Positions 32,422 through 43,950 of a stretch of DNA of 64,000 nucleotides are shown one piece after another; within the stretch, counting starts at the first letter, position 1; every line of letters starts with the position of its first letter. Origin of the DNA: Lathyrus oleraceus. Taxonomy: Eukaryota; Streptophyta; Magnoliopsida; Fabales; Fabaceae. The position numbers and the translations under genes were made by a program. The notes beneath the pieces are model-generated. The model searched no databases. It was given only the letters and a program-made list of their open reading frames with translations, and was not told the DNA's origin. The stretch lies in assembly GCF_024323335.1 (NCBI RefSeq), contig NC_066581.1:462520289-462584288 (forward strand), given 5' to 3'.

Positions 32422-33877
32422 TCATCGTAAGGTACCCTTAGCAATGGTATCAGATGATTTGGTTGTGGGTGCATACTTCCTTCGAATGCGTCGAATCTCG
32501 GACTCAAAGGATGTCTTCCTCTGAGCCTTTTCAAGAACTAATTGATCAACAATCTTCTTCCAAGCACCGAAAGGCTGAGGCATACTAGAGAAAGATAGAC
32601 CCTTTGGCTCTCTTTGTCTCTTCACTGCTTGGTCTTCAAGAATCTTAATAAGTGCATCCTTGTCTTTAGACTCAAGCTGTAACTCTTCATGCTTTCGGCT
32701 CAAAGAATGGAACCGCTCTTCCCATATATCTCTCTCTTGCTTCATCTTGATGAGTGCGTCTTCCAACTCCTCTACATCTTGGTTAGGAAGAGTTGATGGC
32801 TCAGCCACAACCAAATACATAGGTATTTCACAAGCATACGACATCTTCAGCTGCAAAGCTCTCTTCTTCACCCAAATAGTGTAGGCTTTCAAAGCTACGC
32901 AATTGCACAGTCCAAGATCGGATCTTCCCTTCCTATGCACATTATGCCAAGCATGTATCACCCTCTACTTCAAATGTTGGGGATCTTTACCCTTTTGATA
33001 GAAAATACCTTCTAACTGAGTGTTATTAGGTTTATCTATCAAGGGGAACCCAAGTTGACGACGAGCCAAAGCAGGGTTGTAGTTGATTCCTCCTTATGTA
33101 CCAATGAGAGGAACGTTAGAGAAGTCACCATAACTATCAATAATATCCAAGCTACTCAATGTGTAATCCTACCAAACAATATCATCATTAGTGAGAGACA
33201 TAAGTCTCTGAGATCACGGTAGACATTGCTTGTTCTCCAAGAAAGCAGGCGTCTGAGGCAAGTGCGAAATAAACCACTTGTATAGAAGAGGAACACAACA
33301 CACAATAGTCGCACCACCTTTGGAATTACTTAAATGCGAAGAGGAATACATGTCACCCAACAAAATAGGAACAGGATGCCCAATCAAGAAGATTATAATA
33401 TCGTTAACATCAAGAAGGTCGTTAATGCTAGGGAACAAAGCTAGACCATAGACGAGCAATACAAAGATGGCTTCAAAAGCATCCATACTACCAGCTTGAC
33501 CAAATACAATAGCTTTACCAACGAGGAACTCAGAAGTAAACCCAAGCTTCAACTATGATATGAGATCTGGGAATCTCCTCAAATCCACTAAAAGGTACTT
33601 TGTCAGATATAGGTATACCCAAGAGATGGGCATACTCCTCTAACGTAGGCACAAGCTGATAATCGGGAAAAGTGAAGCATCGATAGAGAGGTTCATATAA
33701 TTGAACCAAAACACTTAGAAGTCCTTCAACCACATCAACAGATAACACTGACAAGAGCTTCCCAGGACGTTGCTTGAAGTCCAAGGGATCTAGTACAAAG
33801 GATGAAAATTTCCTTAGCTCTTTCTAGACAGGACATCTGAAACTGTACTTCTTAGTGTTCCTTCGTCCATAATCCAT
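32422..33877 (-). pseudogene. Element B: ORF1 of the Ogre type
   Basis: On the minus strand the start is MDYGRRNTKKYSFRC at 33877. The N-terminal half has DPLDFKQRPGKLLSVL, PLYRCFTFPDYQLVPTLEEY and LLGIPISDKVPFSGFEE, a fold-like pattern seen in plant mobile-domain/DUF7745-type proteins (assignment from memory). The middle has LSNSKGGATIVCCVPLLYKWF and the C-terminal third is a coiled coil (EELEDALIKMKQERDIWEERFHSLSRK). Breaks: stop near 33826, loss of about 25 codons near 33550, and stops near 33213, 33170, 33095 and 32965. Ogre elements carry an extra ORF1 upstream of gag whose role is unknown. Confidence 0.85.
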
Positions 33878-34730
33878 GGTCTGAAAATATTTTCAAATAA
33901 GACCTCAGTTCCTTGAAATTTACTTTCTGTGATTAATGTTATGATGCACATGTCTACATGAATGCAACAATGATAAGTAAGGGATCACACACAAGGAAAG
34001 CACAAACAAAGTTCAAGGGATGGATCAAGTCATCATCAAGATCAATCATCCATTTTGGTGGATTATGGTTTTCACCTTATCGACACCCAAGTTCCATTGA
34101 TATTGATGAGACTTGATCGGATCAACCGAGAATCAAAGGGTTTATTGTGAGTCACGAGCATGGAGTTAGGTTAAGAACCATCCTAAAGGAGTGTAAAAAG
34201 GATAAAAACATGTAGATCATGTTCTATCAAAGTTCCTAGAGTCTTAATCCCATCTATCGGATATTATAGGTTAGGATGATTGACTCATCAACCTATAATA
34301 TTCTCTAGAGAAACTCGTCTGAGTGTAGTATCGCGTAACAACTGTTATCAATTCTACACCTAAACAACCTCTGCACTACGTCTTAAATAGGCCAAGTTGG
34401 GTTAAATGTTCTACGGTTCTCAGCTTCTCTGACCCCAAATCAGAGAAAGTAATGCCTAACCACAAATAACTTGTGTGGCATTAGTAACTCCAAAAGGGTC
34501 TCCACTGAGTAGATGGGTCTCAAGCCAAGTTGTTAAGGACTAATCCACGCAATTTGAACATGACTATACCATCCTCCTATCTTAATTGCACTCAAGTTCG
34601 GGTTAGAACTTATCTCACCACTCAGAGATCACCAAGCATAATAAACAGATTATATCACACAATCAAGTATACAAACATCAAACATACAAATATGTACACA
34701 TAAAAAGTAGGCTAAACCCACTGAGGACTA
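33878..34730 (-). other. 5' untranslated leader of element B
   Basis: The region between primer-binding site and ORF1 is collinear with 40243-41085 of C and 57338-58184 of D. It contains conserved words such as ACTTGGGTGTCGATAAGGTG (minus strand) but no frame. Its conservation between copies suggests packaging or translation signals, which I cannot identify. Confidence 0.7.
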
Positions 34731-34749
34731 CTCCCCAACAGTGTCGCCA
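34731..34749 (-). other. Primer-binding site of B, tRNA-Arg type
   Basis: On the minus strand TGGCGACACTGTTGGGGAG follows the LTR after a 9-bp spacer. It resembles TGGCGACTCCACTGGGGAT, the complement of the 3' end of plant tRNA-Arg. Use of tRNA-Arg is characteristic of Ogre elements. Confidence 0.85.
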
Positions 34750-34758
34750 CTTAATTTC

Positions 34759-36014
34759 TATAGCGGTAAATTCATGATCATCAAGCTATGGATAAGCTTA
34801 ACGTCAATAAAACCAGAGTCTCCACCACACTTTTATTATTTTTAACAAGTGTTTAAATGAAAAGGAACAAAGGGCCAAAATTTTGAATGAAGTTGTTAGT
34901 TCTTTTTGTCTTTTGAAATTTTAAGTCAATATGGTTAAGTTTATTTACAAGATTGATTTAAGAAAAAGTTTGAAAATTCATTGGCATAAGGCAAAAGTTT
35001 CTAATTGTTAAAACATGTCTAAGTTTGAAATCACAAGAAAAAGAAAGTTTTTGACAAGTGGGAGGGATTTTGAAATTTAAGAAGTGGGAGGAGATGAAGA
35101 GGCTATCCTAAGCACAAATTAAAAGTTAAGATTTGAAAACATCTGACCAATGAGATGCAATCCAACATACAAGAATGTCATATAGAAAACCTACTTTCCC
35201 TTTGGACTTTTGAATCAAGCAATAATCAATGAGAAATTAGCAATATTCAGACATTATGAAGATTAAGGCATCAAATAAAGATAGCCACATCCAAGCAAGC
35301 AATCCCAAAAGCTAGCAGTTTTCTTTGTCTTCTCATGTATTAGATGAAATATTCCTTAGTCAACTCAAAGCAAAGCATCAGATATAAGGTCAAAATAACA
35401 ATTAGCACAAAGACAAAGTAGAAGATGAATTCAAACAAGATCCAAGGCTTGCATCAGATGAAAGCTTGGTTTAAAATAACTTGGTCTCAAAATATTGGCA
35501 TTGGCCAAGTCCTTTTTGTACAGGGAATGTTGCTAGTTCTAATTCCAAGAGTTCAGATTCAGATTAACAGCCCACCAATTTTTTTTATAGTTTTTTTGTT
35601 GTTATTAAGTATTTTAAGGTCCTAAGACCACAAACAAAATCAAAACAACAAATAATATATACAATCACACGATATGGCTCAAATGAGAAAAGTGAAAATG
35701 ACATAAACATAAACAAGTTAAAAGAAATGTAAAGGGAAATGAATGATAAATGATTGAAATATAAAGTGCATAAAGTAAATAACTTGCAAATAAAGTAATA
35801 TTAACAAGAATTAGTCTAATATTAGTCAAAGGTTAGTCAAATGTTAGTGGTGTTTTTTAATTGATTAAGTCATTCTTTGGAGAACACTCAACCATTCTTT
35901 CACAAATATGAATCCTTAAACCAAGACATCTTCCATGAGAAGGACTCCGACTTAGATAATTCAACAAGTATGCCACTATCTCTCATGAAAGGAAAAAATT
36001 TCAAGACTCCACAC
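34759..36014 (-). repeat. 5' LTR of element B, 3' part only
   Basis: Collinear with 21236-22780 of the 3' LTR, with several indels. It ends abruptly at 36014 in CTCCACAC, where the plus-strand LTR of element C begins. The missing upstream part (about 3.3 kb) should follow the far end of C/D. Confidence 0.88.
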
Positions 36015-39000
36015 TATAAGAAACCAAATTTTACCCTAAGATCCCTTATAATATCTCATCATATGCATTAGCATTGGGATCACATCTTGGTATCCTACTT
36101 ACCCCTCACTCATTGGGTTTGCATTGGGAGAGATCACCAAGCACAATGTGATTGTATCATAATTTGTATTTTATCATTCACTAACCAAAATACCAAAAAT
36201 ATTTCTTTGCATTTGTCTAACTTTTTTTGTAGGTAGGGCACATGATAACCTTTGATTCATAAAGTTCATATCTAGGGTTAAGACCCTAAATGCAAGGAGC
36301 TCAATCAAGAAATGATATATAATGGCTCTAGGCATCATATATGAGTCCTCATGATCATATATGTTGCCTTGGAAACCCTAATTCATCTGGGTATTTTGAG
36401 TCAATTCTTCAACAAGATTCTTCAACAATTGATCAAATATTTCAAGGGAAACCTCAAATTTCATCATCTTATGCATATATGATTTCCCATGAGTCCCAAA
36501 AGTCATGAGAATTGCAAGTTAGCAAGTTGGTTGATGGTGGTTGACCAGAGGAGTTCATCTGATCAAAACTGAGGTTCCCTAGACCATATCTCCTATCATT
36601 TTTATCATATGAAAATTATTCCAAGAAAAAAATTACTTTAAATGACATTCTAGACACCTTTCATGTTAAGGTCTAGAGCTAGTTTTCCTTGTAAAGTCAT
36701 TTGTTATGTTGAAAGATTATAGGTCATTTTGTCTAAACCCTTATTTAGAGGTCCACTTCCCAAGGCCATAACTTGCTCAATTTTTGTGATATTAAATATT
36801 TCCAAGTTGCACAATCAAATTCAGGGTGTCTACTTCAACTTTTATATTTTGGAGGAAGAGATAATTCAACTTTTATGAGCATGTGATATAAGGATACATT
36901 ATAGGTCATTTTTGACCAATACCATTGAACAAGTGATTTTCCTCAACTTTAAAAATGCATAACAAATTCATACCAAATCCAAATAAGGTCAAATTGGTAA
37001 CCATTTTTAAGTATTTTGAAATAGCTACAACTTTGATAAAGACACTTTTCTCAGTTGAAGCTCATATAAAAAGTTAGCCAAGGTGGAATAAGTGAACATA
37101 TGGCTTGACACTTAGAATTTTTTTTGATATGTTAAAATTTCCAAACTTCCACCTCAAAATTCATCATGATACAAACTTCAAATGGGAAAGTGTTCAACAT
37201 AAGAGTTGTCCTTCTTTATCTAACCTTTCCGAAGAGTCTAATTTCATCCATTTTGGACAAAGTTTGAGTGGTCTGCGTATGGATTGAACAGGGCATCATC
37301 ACTTGGCAATGATCAAACTTCAAACAGCTCCACACAATTGAAGGTATTTTCCAGATTTTTTCTTCTCTTTGATTCTCTCTCAATTCTCATCAATTCTCTT
37401 GGATCATTGGTTGTCTGAAGTCCTACCAATGTAGGCAAGAAGATTGAGTTGCTTTGAGGTCAAATCGAACCAATTCAGTTCATGTACCTCAAATTTCAAC
37501 TCCATGTATCTCTCAATATACTTTGAGTTAGAATGAATTGAGGTTAGATTCGTGATCAGTGCCATTTTTACGTTAAAATCGTGTCCTTCTGTTTCATTTT
37601 TCTGATGGTGATGAGTGAATTAGTCCGGCCAGGGTGGCCTGAGAAGGTGATCGATGTTTTGCTCAGAGCCACATGATCATCTCATTTTTTTAATCACGAG
37701 CGTTAGTTTTAAATACCATTGGTGTGACGCGCTGACTCGTGTGCATGGTGGAACGCGCGTTTAGATCCACTTGATTTGCCACCTCAATTAATGAGGGAGA
37801 TCAAGTGGTCCACGTTTTTTCTGAATATTTGAATTTCATTTTATTTCCCATAGTTTCATTAGTTCATATTAATTTTAATATTTATCCAAAAAATATGGGA
37901 GTTTCACCAAATTTTTTTAAAATAAAATCGTCTTTCATTTTATGAATTAAAATCATTTTTTGGATCATTATTAATATTTTTCATGATTTAATTGATTTTG
38001 TGAATATTTTTAATTGTTTAAAAATACTTTTAAGTTTCCAAAAATTATGACAATTTTTCTCCAAGGTCCTTTGACCTTGTTTGACCTATGATAAATCTCA
38101 TGGTCATTTCTTTGGTGTTTTGATGAGATTTTAGGAAATTGATCCACCACTATTTCATTTAATGCATTTTTTTTATTATTTTTAATTGTTTAAATGTAAA
38201 ATTAATTGTGTAGAGTGATTTTAATTGACTTTGTGAGTTTGACTTGTTAAGTTAAGATCATTGGATTTAGGGGATTGATGGAATGTATATTCCATCTCCC
38301 AAAATGAATGAATGATCTTAATATGGTAAAAGACATCCTTTGACCAATTTGTGTTGAATCCATTCTCCCTCCCTCTTCATCCTATTCCCCTTCTTTATTC
38401 ATTCATGTCATGGACCTATAATATCTCTATATCATAAGGCTAGTTGATTGCAAAATCAACATAATTATGGATGAGATTAGGTCCCCCATTTTGCATATTC
38501 TTTTTTGTGTGTGGTGTGTTTCATGAGCATAGTCCATTATACTATGTCTCTAACATGCATTAACACCAAAATTCTATTTCCCGGTCTCAAATAGTTGCGA
38601 CTTCTACATAAGTTCAATTACGGTTACTTAACATAACGCTAAATTTTGATACAAAAAGGCATAGTATTCTAGTTAGTGAGATTGTAAGTCTCCCATTTTT
38701 CATGCTATTGTGTGGAAACTTAGTCTTTTATCCTTCGTTTGGAAGACGTCTTGGTTCAAGGATCCATGCTTGTGATAAGTGGGTTGAGTGTTCTCCAAAG
38801 AATGACTTAAACAAAGCAAAAGCAATACTAACTTCTAATCAACTAATAACTATCATTTAATTTCAAGTCATTTACTTTTATGCACTTTAATTTTTAAGCT
38901 TTTAATTCATTTCCCATTATTCATACCATCCAATTTGTTTACTTTAATGCTATTTTGACTTTGCCAACTTGGGCCATATTTTGTGATACATTGTGTTTGT

Positions 39001-40214
39001 AGATACTTGTTTGTTTGTTTGGTCTTTTGACCTTAATGTACATAATAAGAATAAAAACCCTAAAAAACATCGTGTGTGGACTGTTGGTTTCATTTGAGAC
39101 TATTGGACTTAGAATTTAGGCAACACTCCCTATGCAAAGGACTTGGCCAATGCCAACTTTCATGAAACCAAGTTGCTCGTGAAGTGAACATTCATCTGAT
39201 ATAATATTGAAGATCCATTTGAGTTCATCTGCAACATGATCATATTGAAGTTGTTATTTTGAACCACTGTCTTATGCCATCTTTGGAGTAATCTGATACA
39301 TGGGAAATTTTGGAAGAAGATCATGGAGTTTCTAAGCTTGGATATGGTTATCTTTATTTGAGGCATTGCTCTTCATCTTGATATTTGTGTATTGATATTT
39401 CTTGATTATAAATTCCAAGGGAATTTTGGGTTTTTATATGACATTCTTGTCTATTGGATTGCAACCCATAGGTTAGATATTTTCAACTCTTAACTTTTAA
39501 ATTTGTGCTTAGGATAAGTCTCTTCACCTCCTTCCCACTTCTTTAATTTCAAATATCTCCCTCCTTTTAAAATCTTCTTTGCTTGTGTTTGTTTTCTAAA
39601 CTTTGACCATATTGCAAATTAGAAACTTTGGCCTTATGCCATTGCATTTTCAAAACTCTTTTCTTAATCAAATTTGTAAATAAACTTAACTATACCTGAC
39701 TTAAAATTTCAAAAGACAAAGAGAAATAACACTCGTTCAAACCATTTATAGGCCTCTTGTGCCTTTGTTAAACTTAAAATTTTGTAAAAGCAATGCACTC
39801 ACTTTGAAATTGATACCACGAACTACGAGGTTTTGATCCCTCATTTTTATGTTGGTACTTAGGCACAAGTCCGAAGGTCTTGTCAAACACAAAAATATAA
39901 CTAATAAATTATTTTCTCATCCCTGCACTCTATTTATTGCAAACATCTTTTGTAAAAAAATACACATGCACGCAAAAAAGGGCTCCCTAGGAGTACCTAG
40001 GACACTTTGGGTGCTAACATCTTCCCTCTGTGTAACCAACCCCCTTACCTGTAATATGTGGCATCTTATTAGTTTTGATTTGAAACTTATTATCTTTTGG
40101 GTTTTTTTCGTACTTTTACCTTTTCCCTTGGAAACAATAGAAGCACGGTGGAGACTCTGGTTTAGTTGACGTCTAGCTTATCCATATCTTAATGGTCATG
40201 AATTTACCACTACA
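36015..40214 (+). repeat. 5' LTR of element C, 4200 bp
   Basis: Begins TATAAG (expected TGTAAG) and ends CCACTACA nine bases before the primer-binding site. It is about 550 bp shorter than the LTR at 52561. The main missing block corresponds to about 53925-54320 there, and a smaller one to about 55120-55235. There is no gene in it. Confidence 0.9.
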
Positions 40215-40223
40215 GAAATTAAG

Positions 40224-40242
40224 TGGCGACTATGTTGGGGAG
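40224..40242 (+). other. Primer-binding site of C, tRNA-Arg type
   Basis: TGGCGACTATGTTGGGGAG, nine bases after the LTR, resembles the tRNA-Arg complement TGGCGACTCCACTGGGGAT. The stretch from 40243 to 41085 is untranslated leader, conserved in B and D, with no frame. Confidence 0.85.
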
Positions 40243-41085
40243 TAGTCTCCAGTGGGTTTAGCCTACTTTTTTGTGTGTATATAATTGTATATTTGATGTT
40301 TGTATATTTGTTTGTATGATATAATCTGCTTGTTGTGCTTGGTGATCTTTGAGTGGTGAGATAAGTTCTAACCCGAATTTGAGTGCAATTAAGGTAGGAG
40401 GATGGTATAGTCATGTTCGACTTGTGTGGAGTAGTCCTTAACAAGTAGGCTTGATACCCATGTACTCAGTGGAGTCCCTTTTGGAGTTATGAATGTCACA
40501 CAAGTCATTTGTGATTAGGCATTAATATCTCTGATTTAGGGTCCGAGAAGCTGAGGATCGTGGAACATTTAACCCCTCTTGGCCTATTTAGGATGTAGTG
40601 CTGAGACTATTCAAGTGTAAACTTGATAACAATTGTTACGCGATACTACACTCAGACGAGTTTCTCTTGAGAATATTATGGGTTGATGAGTCAGTCATCC
40701 TAACCTATAATATCTGATAGATCGAATTAGGAATCTGGGAACTTTTTAGAACATGATCTACAAGTTTTTATCCTTAGTTCACTCCTTTGGGATGGTTCTT
40801 ACCCCGACTTCGTGCTCGTGACTCACAACAAACCCTTGATTCTTGGTTGATCCAATCAAGTCTTGTCAATATCAATGGAACTTGGGTGTTGATAAGGTGT
40901 AAACCATAATCCACCAAAATGGATAATTGATATTGATGATGAATTGATTCATCCATTGACCTTTGTTTGCCTTGTGTGTGATCCCCTGTTTGTGATTGTT
41001 GCATTCATGCATTCATGCCCATCATAATATTCATCACACGAAAATTTCAAGGAACTGAGGTGCTATTTGCAAATATTTTCAGACC

Positions 41086-42420
41086 ATGGATTATGGATGA
41101 AGGAACACTAAGAAGTACAGTTTTAGATGTCTCGATTTGAAAGAGTTAAGGAAGCTATCATCTTTTATATTAGATCCCTTGGATTTCAAGCAACGCCATG
41201 GGAAGCTTCTGTCTATCTTGTCTGTTGATGTGGTTGAAAGACTTCTGAGTGTATTGATTCAGTCCTATGATCCTCTCTATTGGGTGAAGAAAGAAGGATT
41301 ATTTGGGTTGACTTCTGAGTTCCTCATCGAGGAAGCTACTGCCTTTGCACAAGCCGATAGAGTGGATGCTTTTGAAGCTCTCTTTATGTTGCTCATCTAT
41401 GGTTTGGCTTTGTACCCTAACATTGACAGTTTTCTTGATGTTAACGCCATTAGAATTTTATTGATTGGGAATCTTGTGCCTACTCTGTTAGTAGATATGT
41501 ACTTATCTTTGCATCTAAGTAATTCTAAAGGTGGTGGAACGATTGTGTGTTGTGTTCCTCTTATGTACAAGTGGTTTATTTTGCACCTGCCTCAAATGCC
41601 TGCTTTTGTGGATAACAAGCAATGTCTAAGGTGGTCCTTGAGACTTATGTCTCTCACTAATGATGACATTATTTGGTATGATTCTTCATTAGGTAGCATG
41701 GAGATTATTGATTGTTGTGGTGAATTCTCCAATGTGCCTCTCATTGGTACACAAGGAGGAATTAACTACAACCCCGCTTTGCCTCGTCGAAAACTTGGGT
41801 TCCCCTTGAGATACAAACCTACTAACACTTTGTTAGAAGGTCTTTTCTATCAAGAGGGTAAAGATCCCCAACATTTGAAGCAGAAGATTGTTCATGCTTG
41901 GCATAATGTGCATAGGAAAGGAAGATCCGAGCTTGGTATGTGCAATTGTGTAGCTTTGGAAGCTTACACTCTTTAGGTGAAGAAGAGAGCTTTGGAGTTG
42001 AAGATGCCTTATGCTTTTGAAAGACCTATGTCTTTTGTTGTGGTTGAGCCATTAACTCTCCCTAACCAAGATGTAGAGGAGTTGGAAGACGCACTCGCCA
42101 AGATGAAGCAAGAGAAGGATATGTGGGAAAAGCGTTTCCATGCTTTGAGCCAAAATCATGAGGAGTTGCAGTTTGAGTCTAAGGACAAAGATGCACTTAT
42201 TGAGCTACTTGAAGACCGAGTAATGAAGAGGAAGAGAGAGCTAGAGGTTTCATATTCCTCTAGTATGCCTCGGCCTTCTGTTGCTTAGAAGAAGATTGTT
42301 GATCAGCTTGTCCTCGAGAAGAATAAGATGAAGGCTTCTTTTGAGACCGGGATCTGACGCATTCGAAGGAAGTATGCGCCTGCAGCCAGATCTTCCGATG
42401 TTATTATTAGGGATCCTTAG
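41086..42420 (+). pseudogene. Element C: ORF1 of the Ogre type
   Basis: Starts MDYG at 41086, with TGA at 41098 where B and D have CGA. It reads KKYSFRC, DPLDFKQRHGKLLSIL, LSNSKGGGTIVCCVPLMYKWF, HAWHNVHRKGRSELG and a C-terminal coiled coil (EELEDALAKMKQEKDMWEKRF). About 60 codons found in B and D (the FTFP...LVPTLEEY block) are missing in frame at 41280. Stops: TAG 41974 and 42286 (both Trp codons in D) and TGA near 42356 (Arg in D). The final stop is TAG 42418. Function in Ogre is unknown; the coiled coil suggests a structural or RNA-binding partner of Gag. Confidence 0.87.
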
Positions 42421-42642
42421 GATGACTAGTCTCCTTTTCTCTTGTATTATCATTTGGTTTTTGAAATTGTACTTAGTGCACACCTTCCAACTATATAAGT
42501 AAAAGAGACTTTTTGGTCAATCAAAACTGTTACAACTGTTATTATATATTTTGCAAATAATATAGTAAGTTCCTTGAAAATAAAAACAATCAAGCATTGC
42601 ATTTCATGCTTCATTTGCATAAGCAAGTTTCGTTTTCGTCAG

Positions 42643-43950
42643 ATGTCTCATTGGTATTTCTTCGGTGCTTCAGCTAAGCTGACTCATCGATACAATACCC
42701 GTGCCAATCACTCATAGATTATGGAGCATCTATAGCAAGAGAACAACGATTTGAAGAACGAGATCGCCCGTCTGACTACTATGATGGAGTCAGTGCTAGC
42801 CGCTCAGAGCCAGTCTTCTCCAACGCCTGCAACTCCTCCTCCTCAGAGGACTGTTATTTTCGAGGTTTCTACCTCTACCATTCCTGCCACTGCTGCTCAC
42901 TTTGCCCCTAACATGCCTTCCGGATTCCCATGGGGAATGCCACCTAATTTCGTGCCTAAAGGATTCGTGCCTACAGTCGCTTCCATGCCGACATCTAGCC
43001 CGGTCATGTATGTGCCTCCACCTGTTGTGCATACTCTACCCCATGTTGAAGACACCGTCTATCACTTTGAGCCGTCTGAGGGCCCTGTTGTGTATGAAAA
43101 GATGGATGAGATGAAAGATCAATTCCTTGAGCTGCGAAAGGAGTTGAAGACTTTGAGGGGTAAAGATATGTTTGGTAAGAGTGATGCGGAACTTCTTTTG
43201 GTTCCAAATGTTAAAATCCCGGTGAAGTTCAAAGTGCCTGACTTTAAAAAGTACAAAGGGAATACCTGTCCACTCAGACATCTTGTGATGTACGCCAGAA
43301 AGATGTCTACGCAAACCGATAATGATCAGTTATTGATCCATTATTTCCAAGACAGTCTGACCGGTGCCGCTCTGAGGTGGTTCATGTGTTTGGATAGTGC
43401 GAGTGTCCGCACGTTCAATGATTTGGGTGAAGCCTTTGTGAAGCAGTACAAATACAATGTTGATATGGAACCAGATAGAGATCAGTTAAGGTCATTGTCT
43501 CAGAAGGATAAGGAGACGTTTAAGAAGTATGCTCAGCGATGGAGAGAGGTTGCCGCTCAGATTACCCCTCCTTTGGAAGAGATGGAGATGACCAAGATTT
43601 TTCTCAACACCCTGAGCTCATTTTATTATGAGCGGATGATTACCAATGCCCCCAGTGATTTTACCGAGATGGTAAACATGGGGATGAGGCTAGAAGAAGG
43701 TGTCCGAGAGGGACAATTATCTAAGGAGGAAGCGTCATCCAGCAAGAGGTATGGTAATAGCTATGGTAAGAAGAAGGAAGTAGAGACTAATGTAGTATCC
43801 GTTGTGAGGCAAATAAGGCCTCATGTAAGAAGAAATCAACCACCCCGTCAACACCATCATCAAGTATCATCTGTGATCCCACTATTTTCTAACAATCAGA
43901 CAACACCAATTCAACAACAACAATGTCAACAACCACAACCACAACAATGA
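42643..43950 (+). pseudogene. gag: Element C: gag
   Basis: The frame opens at ATG 42643 (MSHWYFF), has TAG stops near 42717 and 42735, and is then open for 399 codons from 42751. It has a Pro/Met-rich N-terminal region and the retrotransposon gag domain at about 43200-43700 (KFKVPDFKKYKGNTCPLRHL, LIHYFQDSLTGAALRWFMCL, DKETFKKYAQRWREVAAQI, EMTKIFLNTLSSFYYERMI). A His/Gln-rich tail ends at TGA 43948. It would form the capsid. A shorter gag tail with the Tat knuckle continues after the stop (next entry). Confidence 0.9.

Larger units (their letters stand above)
21236..36014 (-). mobile_element. Element B: Ogre-type Ty3/gypsy, deletion derivative
   Basis: On the minus strand the order is 5' LTR (36014 to 34759, cut by element C), tRNA-Arg primer-binding site (34749-34731), ORF1 (33877-32422), gag (from 32187), protease, a remnant of the integrase C-terminus, a tandem-repeat 3' region, polypurine tract (26056-26044) and 3' LTR (26043-21236). 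RT, RNase H, archaeal RNase H and most of integrase are missing. It lies in the integrase of element A; the 5 bp next to its left end are ATTGG. Its right end must lie beyond C/D, outside the window. Confidence 0.9.

Noticed and set aside
36015..40214. Host genes within the long LTRs
   Set aside because: All short open frames in the LTRs are under about 110 codons, are not conserved between LTR copies and have no recognisable domain.
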